From the NCBI RefSeq assembly GCF_003259845.1, contig NZ_QLMJ01000005.1, positions 487,623 through 551,622 on the forward strand: a DNA stretch of 64,000 bases, given 5' to 3'. Below the pieces are notes generated by a model. That model did not search any database, was not told the origin of the DNA, and saw nothing but the letters and a program-made list of their open reading frames with translations. The position numbers were made by a program, and so were the translations under genes. This document shows positions 1 through 6,852 of the stretch, piece after piece (position 1 is the first letter of the stretch; every line of letters begins with the position of its first letter). This DNA comes from Actinoplanes lutulentus. Its GTDB lineage: Bacteria; Actinomycetota; Actinomycetes; Mycobacteriales; Micromonosporaceae.

Positions 1-464
1 TCGCCTGGACCGCCGTGAAGGTCGTGCAGGGCGCGAAGTCCTCGATGGGTGACAGCAACGAGAGCACGACGGCCGGCCTGATGGGCTCGAACGGCGGCCG
101 CTGGCTCGTCGGCCTGATCGGCCTCGTGGTGCTCGGCGTCGGCATCGGCATGTTCATCTACGGCTGGAAGAAGAAGTTCGTCCGCCACCTCAACACCGGT
201 CAGATGCCGGCCGGCACCCGTCAGCCGATCATCAAGCTCGGCATGGCCGGTTACATGGCCAAGGGCGCCGCGTACGCGGTCGCCGGTGTGCTGATCGTGA
301 CGGCCGCCGTGAAGTACGACCCGGAGAAGGCCCGCGGGCTGGACGCCGCTCTCAAGACCCTCGCCGGCAACTCGTGGGGCGTCTGGGTGCTGGCTCTGAT
401 CGCCGCCGGTATCGCCGCGTTCGGTGTCTACTGCATCGCTCAGGCCAAGTACCGCAAGATCTGA
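1..464 (+). CDS. DUF1206 family membrane protein, 3' part only
   Basis: The reading frame is open from the window edge (first full codon at base 3) to the TGA at 462-464, so this is the C-terminal part of a longer gene. The GTG at 15 is only the first in-frame start codon inside the window. Three hydrophobic segments are visible (about residues 29-49, 74-98 and 120-145 counted from base 15), separated by short Lys/Arg loops. The Gly-rich GMAGYMAKGAAYAVAGVL stretch is typical of the repeated two-helix unit of DUF1206 proteins, which are usually about 270 residues with three such units. The function of the family is unknown. The family call rests on pattern recognition and is fairly secure. Confidence 0.7.
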   Translation, partial: AWTAVKVVQGAKSSMGDSNESTTAGLMGSNGGRWLVGLIGLVVLGVGIGMFIYGWKKKFVRHLNTGQMPAGTRQPIIKLGMAGYMAKGAAYAVAGVLIVTAAVKYDPEKARGLDAALKTLAGNSWGVWVLALIAAGIAAFGVYCIAQAKYRKI

Positions 465-580
465 AACCGCGCGACGGCAGATGTGAGCTATGTCTGACAT
501 CTGCCGTTGCCGGTGTGCACCGCCTCCCGAGGGGCAAACTAGGGCGCTGGCACAGAACCCTACGTGGGAGGGAAAGCTCA

Positions 581-1774
581 GTGTCCAGCGTTCTGACCGC
601 CGTTCTCGCCGTGGTTATCGCGGCGGGTGCGGCGATCGTGTTGGTGGAGATCGTCCATCGGGTGATCCGTCGTCTGGGTCAGCGATCCGATCTCGCCGCC
701 GACATGGCGAAGAAAATTCATCGACCGTTCCTGGTGACCGTGACCCTGGTCGCGGTGCAGCAGGCGATCCGGGTGTTCGCCGGGGAGTTCCCGTTCCGGG
801 GCGGTGTGATGCACATGCTCGTGCTGCTCTGCATCGCCTCGTCCGCCTGGCTGATCGGCGCGACCCTTCTGGTCTGTGAGGACGTCGCGCTCGCGCGCTG
901 GCGTACCGACGTGCCGGACAACCGCCGGCGCCGGCGGATAAAGACACAGGTGGTGATGCTGCGGCGGGTCACCGTCGCGGCGATCGTGGTGATCACCGCG
1001 GGCGTCATGCTGATGACGTTCCCGGACATCCGGGCTCTCGGCGCCAGCGTGCTGGCCTCGGCCGGCGTGATCAGCGTGATCGCGGCGCTCGCCGCGCAGA
1101 GCACCCTCGGCAACCTTTTCGCCGGGATCCAGCTGGCCTTCAGCGACGCGATCCGGGTGGACGACGTGGTCGTCGTCGAGCAGGAGTGGGGCCGGATCGA
1201 GGAGATCACCCTGACCGTGGTCGTGGTGCAGATCTGGGACGACCGCCGGCTCATCCTGCCGACCTCGTACTTCACCACCAAGCCGTTCCAGAACTGGACG
1301 CGTACCAGCTCCGCGGTGCTCGGCACCGCCGAGATCGACGTGGACTGGTCGACGCCGCTGGAGCCGCTGCGCGGCGAGCTGCAGCGGATCTGTGAGGGCT
1401 CGGAGCTCTGGGACCAGCGGGTCTGCGTCCTGCAGGTCACCCAGGCGACCGACGGCTTCATCCGGCTGCGCGCGCTGGTCAGCGCGAACGACGCGCCCGC
1501 GCTCTGGGACCTGCGCTGCCTGGTACGCGAGGGCATGGTCAGCTGGATCTGGGAGCACCAGCGTGAGTCGCTGCCGCGGATGCGTGCCGACGTGCGGCCG
1601 CCGCAGCCGGTGAAACTGGCGCATCAGGCCGGCCACGACGACGCCGAGCGGATCTTCGGGGGCGGGCTGGACGCGTCGTCCGATGCCGCCCGGGTGTTCA
1701 GTGGCGGTCAGGACGGTGATTCGCGCGGGGTGGCATTCGGCGGTCCCGATCCGGCCGTGGTGTCGCGTAGCTGA
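581..1774 (+). CDS. MscS-family mechanosensitive ion channel
   Basis: A 397-residue membrane channel expected to release solutes on hypo-osmotic shock. I chose the GTG at 581 because a GGGAGGGAAAG ribosome site precedes it; a longer open frame begins at 374 but overlaps the upstream gene. The N-terminal third holds several hydrophobic helices. The pore-lining helix and beta domain are recognisable in VISVIAALAAQSTLGNLFAG followed by IQLAFSDAIRVDDVV and the RLILPTSYFTTKPFQNW segment, which are the hallmark of MscS. The last 60 residues are Gly/Asp/Ser-rich and probably a disordered cytoplasmic tail. It stands alone between a DUF1206 gene and the holin-X cassette. Confidence 0.88.
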   Translation: MSSVLTAVLAVVIAAGAAIVLVEIVHRVIRRLGQRSDLAADMAKKIHRPFLVTVTLVAVQQAIRVFAGEFPFRGGVMHMLVLLCIASSAWLIGATLLVCEDVALARWRTDVPDNRRRRRIKTQVVMLRRVTVAAIVVITAGVMLMTFPDIRALGASVLASAGVISVIAALAAQSTLGNLFAGIQLAFSDAIRVDDVVVVEQEWGRIEEITLTVVVVQIWDDRRLILPTSYFTTKPFQNWTRTSSAVLGTAEIDVDWSTPLEPLRGELQRICEGSELWDQRVCVLQVTQATDGFIRLRALVSANDAPALWDLRCLVREGMVSWIWEHQRESLPRMRADVRPPQPVKLAHQAGHDDAERIFGGGLDASSDAARVFSGGQDGDSRGVAFGGPDPAVVSRS

Positions 1775-1854
1775 CCCTGTTGTCCGGTCTTCGCAGCGAG
1801 GATTGAGCGGGGTGTGATCAGGGCATACCCCGATCACACGGAAAGGGGGACACG

Positions 1855-2313
1855 ATGGCCGATGTCTTGAACGCACCCGCGGCCACACCGACGACCGCCC
1901 AGCCCTCACGGACGCTCTCCGAGCAGTCCACCGGTGAGCTGGTCCAGCGCGCGAGCGAGCAGCTCAGCAAGCTGGTCCGCGACGAGTTGACGCTGGCCAA
2001 GGCGGAGCTGGCGGAAAAGGGCAAGCACGCGGGGATCGGCATCGGGCTGTTCGGCGGCGCGGGGGTGCTCGCCGCTTACGGCGTGGGCGCGCTCATCGCG
2101 ACGCTGGTCATCGTGCTCAACCTGTTCCTCGACCTCTGGCTCGCCGCCCTGATCGTGACCGTGGTGTTGTTCGCGGTCGCCGGGGTACTGGCTCTGCTGG
2201 GCAAGAAACAGGTCAGCCGCGCGGTCCCGCCCGAGCCGGCGGCCGCCATCGCGGGCCTGAAGGCCGATGTCGACGAGGTCAAGCACGCGGTCAAGGAGCG
2301 TAGCCGGGCATGA
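1855..2313 (+). CDS. Actinobacterial holin-X / phage holin superfamily III protein
   Basis: A 152-residue membrane protein of the Phage_holin_3_6 family. It has a soluble N-terminus with an amphipathic segment (QRASEQLSKLVRDELTLAKA, about residues 28-47), then two close transmembrane helices (about 62-90 and 95-120) and a charged C-terminus ending in KERSRA. A GGAAAGGGGGA ribosome site precedes the ATG. Despite the name, these chromosomal actinobacterial copies are not phage genes; their role is unknown and they are usually found beside DUF3618 and DUF4235 genes, exactly as here. It overlaps the next gene by 4 bp (ATGA), which points to translational coupling in a three-gene operon. Confidence 0.85.
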   Translation: MADVLNAPAATPTTAQPSRTLSEQSTGELVQRASEQLSKLVRDELTLAKAELAEKGKHAGIGIGLFGGAGVLAAYGVGALIATLVIVLNLFLDLWLAALIVTVVLFAVAGVLALLGKKQVSRAVPPEPAAAIAGLKADVDEVKHAVKERSRA

Positions 2314-2639
2314 GCGAGACGAATGGTTCCGCGGCGAAGCCGGATCTGGCTGTGCTGCGCGAAGAGATAAAACAGACCCGAGCCGACCTCGGTGAGACGG
2401 TGCAGGCACTGGCGGCCCGTGCGGACGTCAAGGCCCGTGCCAAGGAACAGGTGGTGCAGACCCGCCAGCGGGTGCTGACCCAGGCGGCCGAGCTGACCGG
2501 CCGGGTACGCGAGGCGGCGCGAGAGCCCGTTTCCGAAACAGGAGCGAGGGTACGCGCGAACCCCGCACCCGTTCTGCTCGTCGCCGCCGGCCTGGCGGCG
2601 CTCGTGGGAGTCATTCTTATCGTCCGGGGGAGGCGCTGA
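2310..2639 (+). CDS. DUF3618 domain-containing membrane protein
   Basis: A 109-residue protein. The N-terminal half reads LAVLREEIKQTRADLGETVQ, the defining DUF3618 motif, followed by a charged helical stretch (AKEQVVQTRQRVLTQ) likely to form a coiled coil. A single transmembrane helix follows near the C-terminus (VLLVAAGLAALVGVILIV, about residues 88-105). It is coupled to its neighbours on both sides: its ATG overlaps the stop of the holin-X gene and its TGA shares a base with the ATG of the DUF4235 gene. The family function is not established; the operon context suggests an envelope or stress-related membrane complex. Confidence 0.85.
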   Translation: MSETNGSAAKPDLAVLREEIKQTRADLGETVQALAARADVKARAKEQVVQTRQRVLTQAAELTGRVREAAREPVSETGARVRANPAPVLLVAAGLAALVGVILIVRGRR

Positions 2640-2911
2640 TGGCAGGCAAACTGGGCAAGGTCGCTTTGAAGCCGGTGAACATCGCACTCGGCTTCGCAGC
2701 CGGTACGGTCGCCGGGCTCCTTTTCAAACAGGCATGGAAGGTCGTCTCCGGCGACGACGATGCGCCGGACGCCGGTGACGAGGACCGTGGCTGGGGAGAG
2801 ATCCTCGCGGCCGCCGCACTGCAGGGCGCGATCTTCGCGGTGGTGAAGGCGGCGGTCCATCGGGGCGGCGCCATCGGCACTCGCCGGGTGACCGGTCACT
2901 GGCCGGACTAA
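2639..2911 (+). CDS. DUF4235 domain-containing membrane protein
   Basis: A 90-residue protein, last gene of the holin-X/DUF3618/DUF4235 cassette. The sequence VNIALGFAAGTVAGLLFKQAW followed later by LAAAALQGAIFAVVKAAVHR gives two membrane-associated helices, with an acidic loop (GDDDAPDAGDEDRGWGEI) between them. This layout is typical of DUF4235. The ATG overlaps the preceding TGA by one base. A strong intrinsic terminator lies about 40 bp downstream, so the operon ends here. No biochemical role is known for the family. Confidence 0.85.
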   Translation: MAGKLGKVALKPVNIALGFAAGTVAGLLFKQAWKVVSGDDDAPDAGDEDRGWGEILAAAALQGAIFAVVKAAVHRGGAIGTRRVTGHWPD

Positions 2912-2952
2912 GGGCTTTAAAGATCAACTTCGGTATCGACAGGAGTCTTGCC

Positions 2953-2990
2953 GGTCCCCCGCTTCGCCACCGCGAAGTGGGGGACCTTTT
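2953..2990 (+). terminator. Intrinsic terminator after the holin-X cassette
   Basis: GGTCCCCC (2953-2960) pairs with GGGGGACC (2979-2986), and an inner stem CTTCGC/GCGAAG closes on the loop CACC. The stem is followed directly by TTTT at 2987-2990. This is the most classical terminator in the window. Confidence 0.85.
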
Positions 2991-3051
2991 CCATATCGGC
3001 CACCCATTATTGGATTCCTTCGAGGGGCAGCTTTACCGGCCTAATTTCGGG

Positions 3052-3252
3052 TACAGTGTTGCCAGTTTTTGTGTACGTGGTTCGCTGCTTCTGCTTGACC
3101 ACGGTGGCACCACCTCAGTGGTGGGGTCATGAGGACAAGCAGAGGGGACGTCCTCTGAAAGGGCCAGCTCGCGGCGCCGCTGCTCGAAAACGGTCATCGG
3201 CCCCGCACTACTGCGGTTGGGCGGGCCGGCATTTTCAGAAGGAGAGTTCAGC
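3052..3252 (+). promoter_or_regulatory. Probable promoter and ~190-nt structured leader of the cold-shock gene
   Basis: TACAGT at 3052-3057 fits the actinobacterial -10 pattern TAnnnT; no good -35 hexamer is seen. If it is used, the cold-shock gene at 3253 would have a leader of about 190 nt. The leader contains a GC-rich foldable stretch around CACCACCTCAGTGGTGG and ends with an AGAAGGAGA ribosome site. Long structured leaders are known for csp mRNAs of other bacteria, where they act as cold sensors; that role here is inference. Confidence 0.45.
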
Positions 3253-3456
3253 ATGGCGCAAGGAACCGTGAAGTGGTTCAACGCAGACAAGGGCTTCGGC
3301 TTCATCACCGTCGACGGCGGGGGTGCTGACGTGTTCGTCCACTTCTCGGCCATCCAGACGAGCGGTTACCGCACTCTGGAAGAGAACCAGCGGGTTGAGT
3401 TCGAGATCGCCCAGGGCCAGAAGGGCCCGCAGGCGGAGCAGGTTCGCCCGCTCTGA
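3253..3456 (+). CDS. Cold-shock protein, CspA family
   Basis: A 67-residue single cold-shock domain protein that binds single-stranded RNA or DNA and acts as an RNA chaperone. The start [10 protein letters not shown] is the family's usual N-terminus. RNP1 ([10 protein letters not shown]) and RNP2 (DVFVHFSAI) are both intact, with the aromatic residues that stack on nucleic acid. The ATG at 3253 sits after AGAAGGAGAGTTCAGC; an upstream in-frame GTG at 3217 would add a non-conserved 12-residue extension and was rejected. The gene is monocistronic, with a long leader upstream and a terminator downstream. Confidence 0.95.
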   Translation: MAQGTVKWFNADKGFGFITVDGGGADVFVHFSAIQTSGYRTLEENQRVEFEIAQGQKGPQAEQVRPL

Positions 3457-3533
3457 GACCACAGCTCTTAGTCGATTGTGCCGGTCGCGAGACCGACACG
3501 CCGGCCGCCTGGCGGAGGCCGGCCTGATCGAGT

Positions 3534-3570
3534 AGCCCCGCACCCTTTCGAGGATGCGGGGCTTTCTCTG
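3534..3570 (+). terminator. Intrinsic terminator after the cold-shock gene
   Basis: AGCCCCGCA (3534-3542) pairs perfectly with TGCGGGGCT (3555-3563), with a 12-nt loop, followed by TTTCTCTG. A second GC-rich inverted repeat at 3501-3522 lies between the stop codon and this hairpin. Confidence 0.8.
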
Positions 3571-3584
3571 TGTACAGAAAGCTT

Positions 3585-3815
3585 TTAGCCCTTACCGGCA
3601 GTCCGGCGTCGCATCCCCACGACGATCAGAACCAGACCGATCACGGCCACGACACCGCCTGCCGCGGCCCACACCGGCTGATCACTCATGAGGTGATCGG
3701 TGAGAAAGTCCAAGCCCTGAAGCGTCCACACCGCGCCGAGGACAAGCGCCACCAGCCCGACCGACATGGTGAGCCAGCCCCGCAATCGCGGTGTCTCGGT
3801 TTCATTGTTCACCAT
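3585..3815 (-). CDS. Small two-helix membrane protein of unknown function
   Basis: A 76-residue protein with two clear transmembrane segments (about residues 15-34 and 48-67), a short acidic N-terminus and a basic C-terminus (GMRRRTAGKG). This charge pattern predicts both termini in the cytoplasm. Its ATG overlaps the end of the aldo/keto reductase gene by 7 bp, so the two are probably co-translated. I do not recognise a named family. Confidence 0.65.
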   Translation of the reverse strand: MVNNETETPRLRGWLTMSVGLVALVLGAVWTLQGLDFLTDHLMSDQPVWAAAGGVVAVIGLVLIVVGMRRRTAGKG

Positions 3816-4786
3816 TTGTCGTGCACCTGGGGGCGAATCAACTCATCGTAGACGGCTGCGACCTTTTCTCGGGTTTCCGGCGTAAGCGGAGCGAGATCGG
3901 CGGCGGTCGCGTTCGCACGCGCCTGTTGCGGGTTACGCGCACCCGGGATCACGACGGTCAGACCCGGCTGATCGATGATCCAGCGGATCGCGAATTGCGC
4001 CATCGTCGCGCCGTCCGGCACGAGCGGGCTCAGTCGCCGGACCGCTTCCAGGCCGACCTGGAAGTCGACGCCGGAGAACGTCTCGCCGACGTCGAACGAC
4101 TCGCCGTGCCGGTTGTAGTTGCGGTGGTCGTCCGCCGCGAAGGTGGTGTTCTCGTCGTACCGGCCGGAGAGCAGGCCGCTGGCGAGGGGAACCCGGGCGA
4201 TGATGCCGACCCCCGCCTCCGCGGCCGCCGGCAGGACCCGCTCCAGGGGCTTGAGGCGGAACGCGTTGAGGATGATCTGCACGCTGGCCACGCCGGGGCG
4301 GGCGATCGCGGTGAGTGCCTCCTCGACTTTCTCCACGCTGACGCCGTACGCCGCGATGCGCTTCTCCTGCACGAGGGTGTCGAGCGCGTCGAACACCTCG
4401 TCGGTGCCGAAGACCGCGGTCGGCGGGCAGTGCAGCTGGACCAGGTCGAGGGTGTCGACGCCGAGGTTGGCGCGTGACCGGTCGGTCCAGGCGCGGAAGT
4501 TGTCCAGGGTGTAGTTGGACGGCTCCTGCGGCAGGCGGCGGCCCATCTTGGTGGCGACGGTCAGGCCGGGCTTGTCCTTGACGAACGAGCCGACGATCTG
4601 CTCGCTGCGACCGTCCCCGTACACATCAGCGGTGTCGATGAACGTGACGCCCGCGTCGACGGCGGCCTGCAGGGTCGCGTGCGCGTCGGCCTCGGTGACG
4701 TCTCCCCAGTCGGCGCCGAGCTGCCAGGCGCCCAGACCGACCACCGAAGCGGTCCGTCCCATCCTCCGAAAATCTCGTTTCTCCAC
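3809..4786 (-). CDS. Aldo/keto reductase
   Basis: A 325-residue NADPH-dependent oxidoreductase of the AKR superfamily, predicted to reduce aldehydes or ketones. The catalytic tetrad is visible: Asp51 and Tyr56 in FIDTADVYGDG, Lys80 in TVATKMG and His119 in LVQLHCPP. The length and the C-terminal VVIPGARNPQQARANA cofactor motif are normal. The GTG at 4786 is preceded 6 nt upstream by TAGGGT, which suggests a leaderless transcript. It is divergent from the methyltransferase at 4855 and overlaps the small membrane protein downstream. The physiological substrate cannot be told from sequence. Confidence 0.9.
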   Translation of the reverse strand: MEKRDFRRMGRTASVVGLGAWQLGADWGDVTEADAHATLQAAVDAGVTFIDTADVYGDGRSEQIVGSFVKDKPGLTVATKMGRRLPQEPSNYTLDNFRAWTDRSRANLGVDTLDLVQLHCPPTAVFGTDEVFDALDTLVQEKRIAAYGVSVEKVEEALTAIARPGVASVQIILNAFRLKPLERVLPAAAEAGVGIIARVPLASGLLSGRYDENTTFAADDHRNYNRHGESFDVGETFSGVDFQVGLEAVRRLSPLVPDGATMAQFAIRWIIDQPGLTVVIPGARNPQQARANATAADLAPLTPETREKVAAVYDELIRPQVHDKW

Positions 4787-4854
4787 GTCACGACCCTACC
4801 GCTCGGCTGATAACTTCAAACAAGACGAGCGTACGGTTTGAAAGGGGTTCAATC
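4787..4854. promoter_or_regulatory. Divergent promoter region between reductase and methyltransferase
   Basis: On the minus strand TAGGGT ends 6 nt before the GTG of the reductase (leaderless layout). On the plus strand TACGGT lies at about 4830, upstream of an AAAGGGG ribosome site for the methyltransferase. The 68-bp gap has room for little else. Confidence 0.5.
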
Positions 4855-5613
4855 GTGTGGGATCCGGCTGTCTACCGGCGCTTCGGCGCGGAGCGGTCCC
4901 GTCCGTTCTTCGACCTGGTCCAGCGGGTCGGCGCGGAGAAACCCCGATCGGTCGTGGACCTCGGCTGCGGGCCGGGGGAGCTCACGCGTACCCTCGCGCA
5001 GCGCTGGCCAGGCGCAAGGGTGACCGGGCTGGACTCCTCGCCGGAGATGATCGCGAAGGCCTCGGCAGAGGCCGGTTCCGTGGCCTTCTCGCTCGGTGAC
5101 ATCGCAGCGTGGCGTCCCGGGCCGGAAGACGACGTGGTGATCACCAACGCGGCGCTGCAGTGGGTGCCGGAGCATCTCGGCCTGTTGCCGCAGTGGTTCG
5201 CGGGGCTGCCGGCCGGTGGATGGTTCGCGATGCAGGTGCCGGGCAACTTCGACAGCCCCGGCCATCGGGCCGTGTGGGACCTGGCCGCGGATTCCGTGCC
5301 CGGGCTGCGTGCCGACCCGGTCGACGACGCCGCCGGTTACGCGGACCTGCTGATCACGGCCGGCGCGGCTGTCGACGCGTGGGAGACCACGTACCTTCAC
5401 CTGCTCCCCGCGGACGGCCCGGAGCATCCGGTGCTGCGCTGGATGGAGGGCACCGCGCTGCGCCCGGTGCGGGCCGCGCTCGACGACGCCGCGTGGGCCG
5501 CGTTCCGCGCCGAGCTGGCGCCGCGGATCGCCGAGGCCCATCCGGTCCGACACGGTCTCGTGGCGTTCCCGTTCCGCCGTATCTTCGTGGTGGCCCAGAA
5601 ACCGCCTGTTTAG
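4855..5613 (+). CDS. tam: SAM-dependent methyltransferase, trans-aconitate 2-methyltransferase-like
   Basis: A 252-residue class I methyltransferase. Motif I is VVDLGCGPGELT (residues 33-44) and the acidic motif II is VTGLDSSPEM. The N-terminal MWDPAVYRRF, the ITNAALQWVPEH segment and the PGNFDSPGHR segment match the Tam family, which methylates trans-aconitate, a spontaneous by-product that inhibits aconitase. The GTG at 4855 has an AAAGGGG ribosome site seven bases upstream. It is followed 9 bp later by the deaminase gene and probably shares its transcript. The exact substrate is inference from family resemblance. Confidence 0.8.
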   Translation: MWDPAVYRRFGAERSRPFFDLVQRVGAEKPRSVVDLGCGPGELTRTLAQRWPGARVTGLDSSPEMIAKASAEAGSVAFSLGDIAAWRPGPEDDVVITNAALQWVPEHLGLLPQWFAGLPAGGWFAMQVPGNFDSPGHRAVWDLAADSVPGLRADPVDDAAGYADLLITAGAAVDAWETTYLHLLPADGPEHPVLRWMEGTALRPVRAALDDAAWAAFRAELAPRIAEAHPVRHGLVAFPFRRIFVVAQKPPV

Positions 5614-5622
5614 GAGAACCCG

Positions 5623-6645
5623 TTGACCGACCTGACCGGATTCATCGCACGCCTGCCCAAGGCTGAGCTGCACGTGCACCACGTCGGCTCGGCCTCGCCG
5701 CGGATCGTCGCCGAGCTGGCCGCCCGGCATGAGGGCAGCTCACCCGTGCCGGCCGATCCGGAGCGGCTCGCGGAGTACTTCGAATTCCGCGACTTCGCCC
5801 ACTTCATCGAGGTCTACCTGAGCGTTGTCGACCTGATCCGCGACGCCGAGGACGTCCGCCTGCTCACCTACGAGATCGGGCGCGAGCTCGGCCGGCAGCA
5901 GGTCCGGTACGCGGAGCTGACCATCACCCCGTACTCCAGCGTGCGCCGCGGCATCCCGGCGGCGGCGTTCTGCGAGGCGATCGAGGACGCCCGCACGAGC
6001 GCGGCCCGCGACTTCGGCGTGAACCTGCGCTGGTGCTTCGACATCCCCGGTGAGGCCGGGCTGGCGGCCGCCGAGGAGACCCTGCGGATCGCTCTCGACG
6101 AGCGCCCGGACGGCCTGATCAGTTTCGGTCTGGGCGGCCCTGAGATCGGGGTGCCGCGGCCGCAGTTCAAGCCGTACTTCGACAAGGCCCGGGCGGCCGG
6201 GCTGCACAGCGTTCCGCACGCCGGCGAGACCACCGGACCGGAGACGATCTGGGACGCGATCCGTGAGCTGGGCGCCGAGCGGATCGGGCACGGCATCTCC
6301 GCGGCGCAGGACGAGCGGCTGATGGGGTACCTCGCGGAGAACCAGATTCCTCTGGAGGTGTGTCCGACCTCGAATTTGCGTACCCGGGCTGTGGCGTCCC
6401 TGGACGAGCACCCGATCGCGAAGCTGGTGGCCGCCGGGGTGCCGGTCAGCATCAACTCCGACGACCCGCCGATGTTCGGCACCACCCTGGAGCACGAGTA
6501 CGCGACGGCGGCCCGGCTGCTCGGGCTGGACCGCGCCGGCGTGGCCGGGCTGGCCCGCGACGCGGTCCGGCACAGCTTCCTGGACACCGCCGGGAAGTCC
6601 GCGCTGATCGCCGAGATCGACTCGTACAGCTCTCCGGGCTCGTAG
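5623..6645 (+). CDS. Adenosine deaminase-family amidohydrolase
   Basis: A 340-residue zinc-dependent deaminase. Metal ligands are His17 and His19 in KAELHVHH, the His of VPHAGET, and the Asp pair in SINSDDPPMFGT; ERIGHGI carries the catalytic His. The start is TTG at 5623, supported by TAGGAGAACCCG just before it. The HVHHVGSAS variant, in place of the usual HLHLDG, is typical of an actinobacterial subgroup. Besides adenosine, a plausible substrate is 6-aminodeoxyfutalosine (futalosine route to menaquinone); no mqn genes are in this window to decide. It is probably co-transcribed with the upstream methyltransferase. Confidence 0.85.
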   Translation: MTDLTGFIARLPKAELHVHHVGSASPRIVAELAARHEGSSPVPADPERLAEYFEFRDFAHFIEVYLSVVDLIRDAEDVRLLTYEIGRELGRQQVRYAELTITPYSSVRRGIPAAAFCEAIEDARTSAARDFGVNLRWCFDIPGEAGLAAAEETLRIALDERPDGLISFGLGGPEIGVPRPQFKPYFDKARAAGLHSVPHAGETTGPETIWDAIRELGAERIGHGISAAQDERLMGYLAENQIPLEVCPTSNLRTRAVASLDEHPIAKLVAAGVPVSINSDDPPMFGTTLEHEYATAARLLGLDRAGVAGLARDAVRHSFLDTAGKSALIAEIDSYSSPGS

Positions 6646-6653
6646 AGCGCGGA

Positions 6654-6800
6654 TTACGGGTAGAGCGGGTCCTGCCAGCAGACCAGCATGGTCAGCGTGC
6701 CGATCGTCAAGATCGTCAGCCAGCGGACCAGCCGCCGTCCGTTGAACCGGGCCGGACCCTCGTCCGGCTCGGTTTCCTTCCTGCTCAACACATCGGGCAT
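6654..6800 (-). CDS. 48-residue single-pass membrane protein, unknown
   Basis: A short reading frame from ATG (6798-6800) to TAA (6654-6656). A ribosome site reading GGGAGATGTTG lies directly before the ATG. The peptide starts MPDVLSRKETEPDEG, has a basic patch (NGRRLVRW) and then one hydrophobic helix (LTILTIGTLTMLVCW), ending DPLYP. Acidic head, positive-inside patch and one helix make a coherent small membrane protein. It lies downstream of the secreted metalloprotease-like gene on the same strand. No family is recognised. Confidence 0.55.
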   Translation of the reverse strand: MPDVLSRKETEPDEGPARFNGRRLVRWLTILTIGTLTMLVCWQDPLYP

Positions 6801-6852
6801 CAACATCTCCCTGCTGCTTGTCCCGTCGGGAACGGGTCAGGTCGGGAACGGG

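Noticed and set aside
1855..2911. Prophage remnant suggested by the holin-like gene
   Set aside because: The holin-X/DUF3618/DUF4235 trio is a chromosomal actinobacterial cassette; there is no integrase, lysin or structural phage gene.
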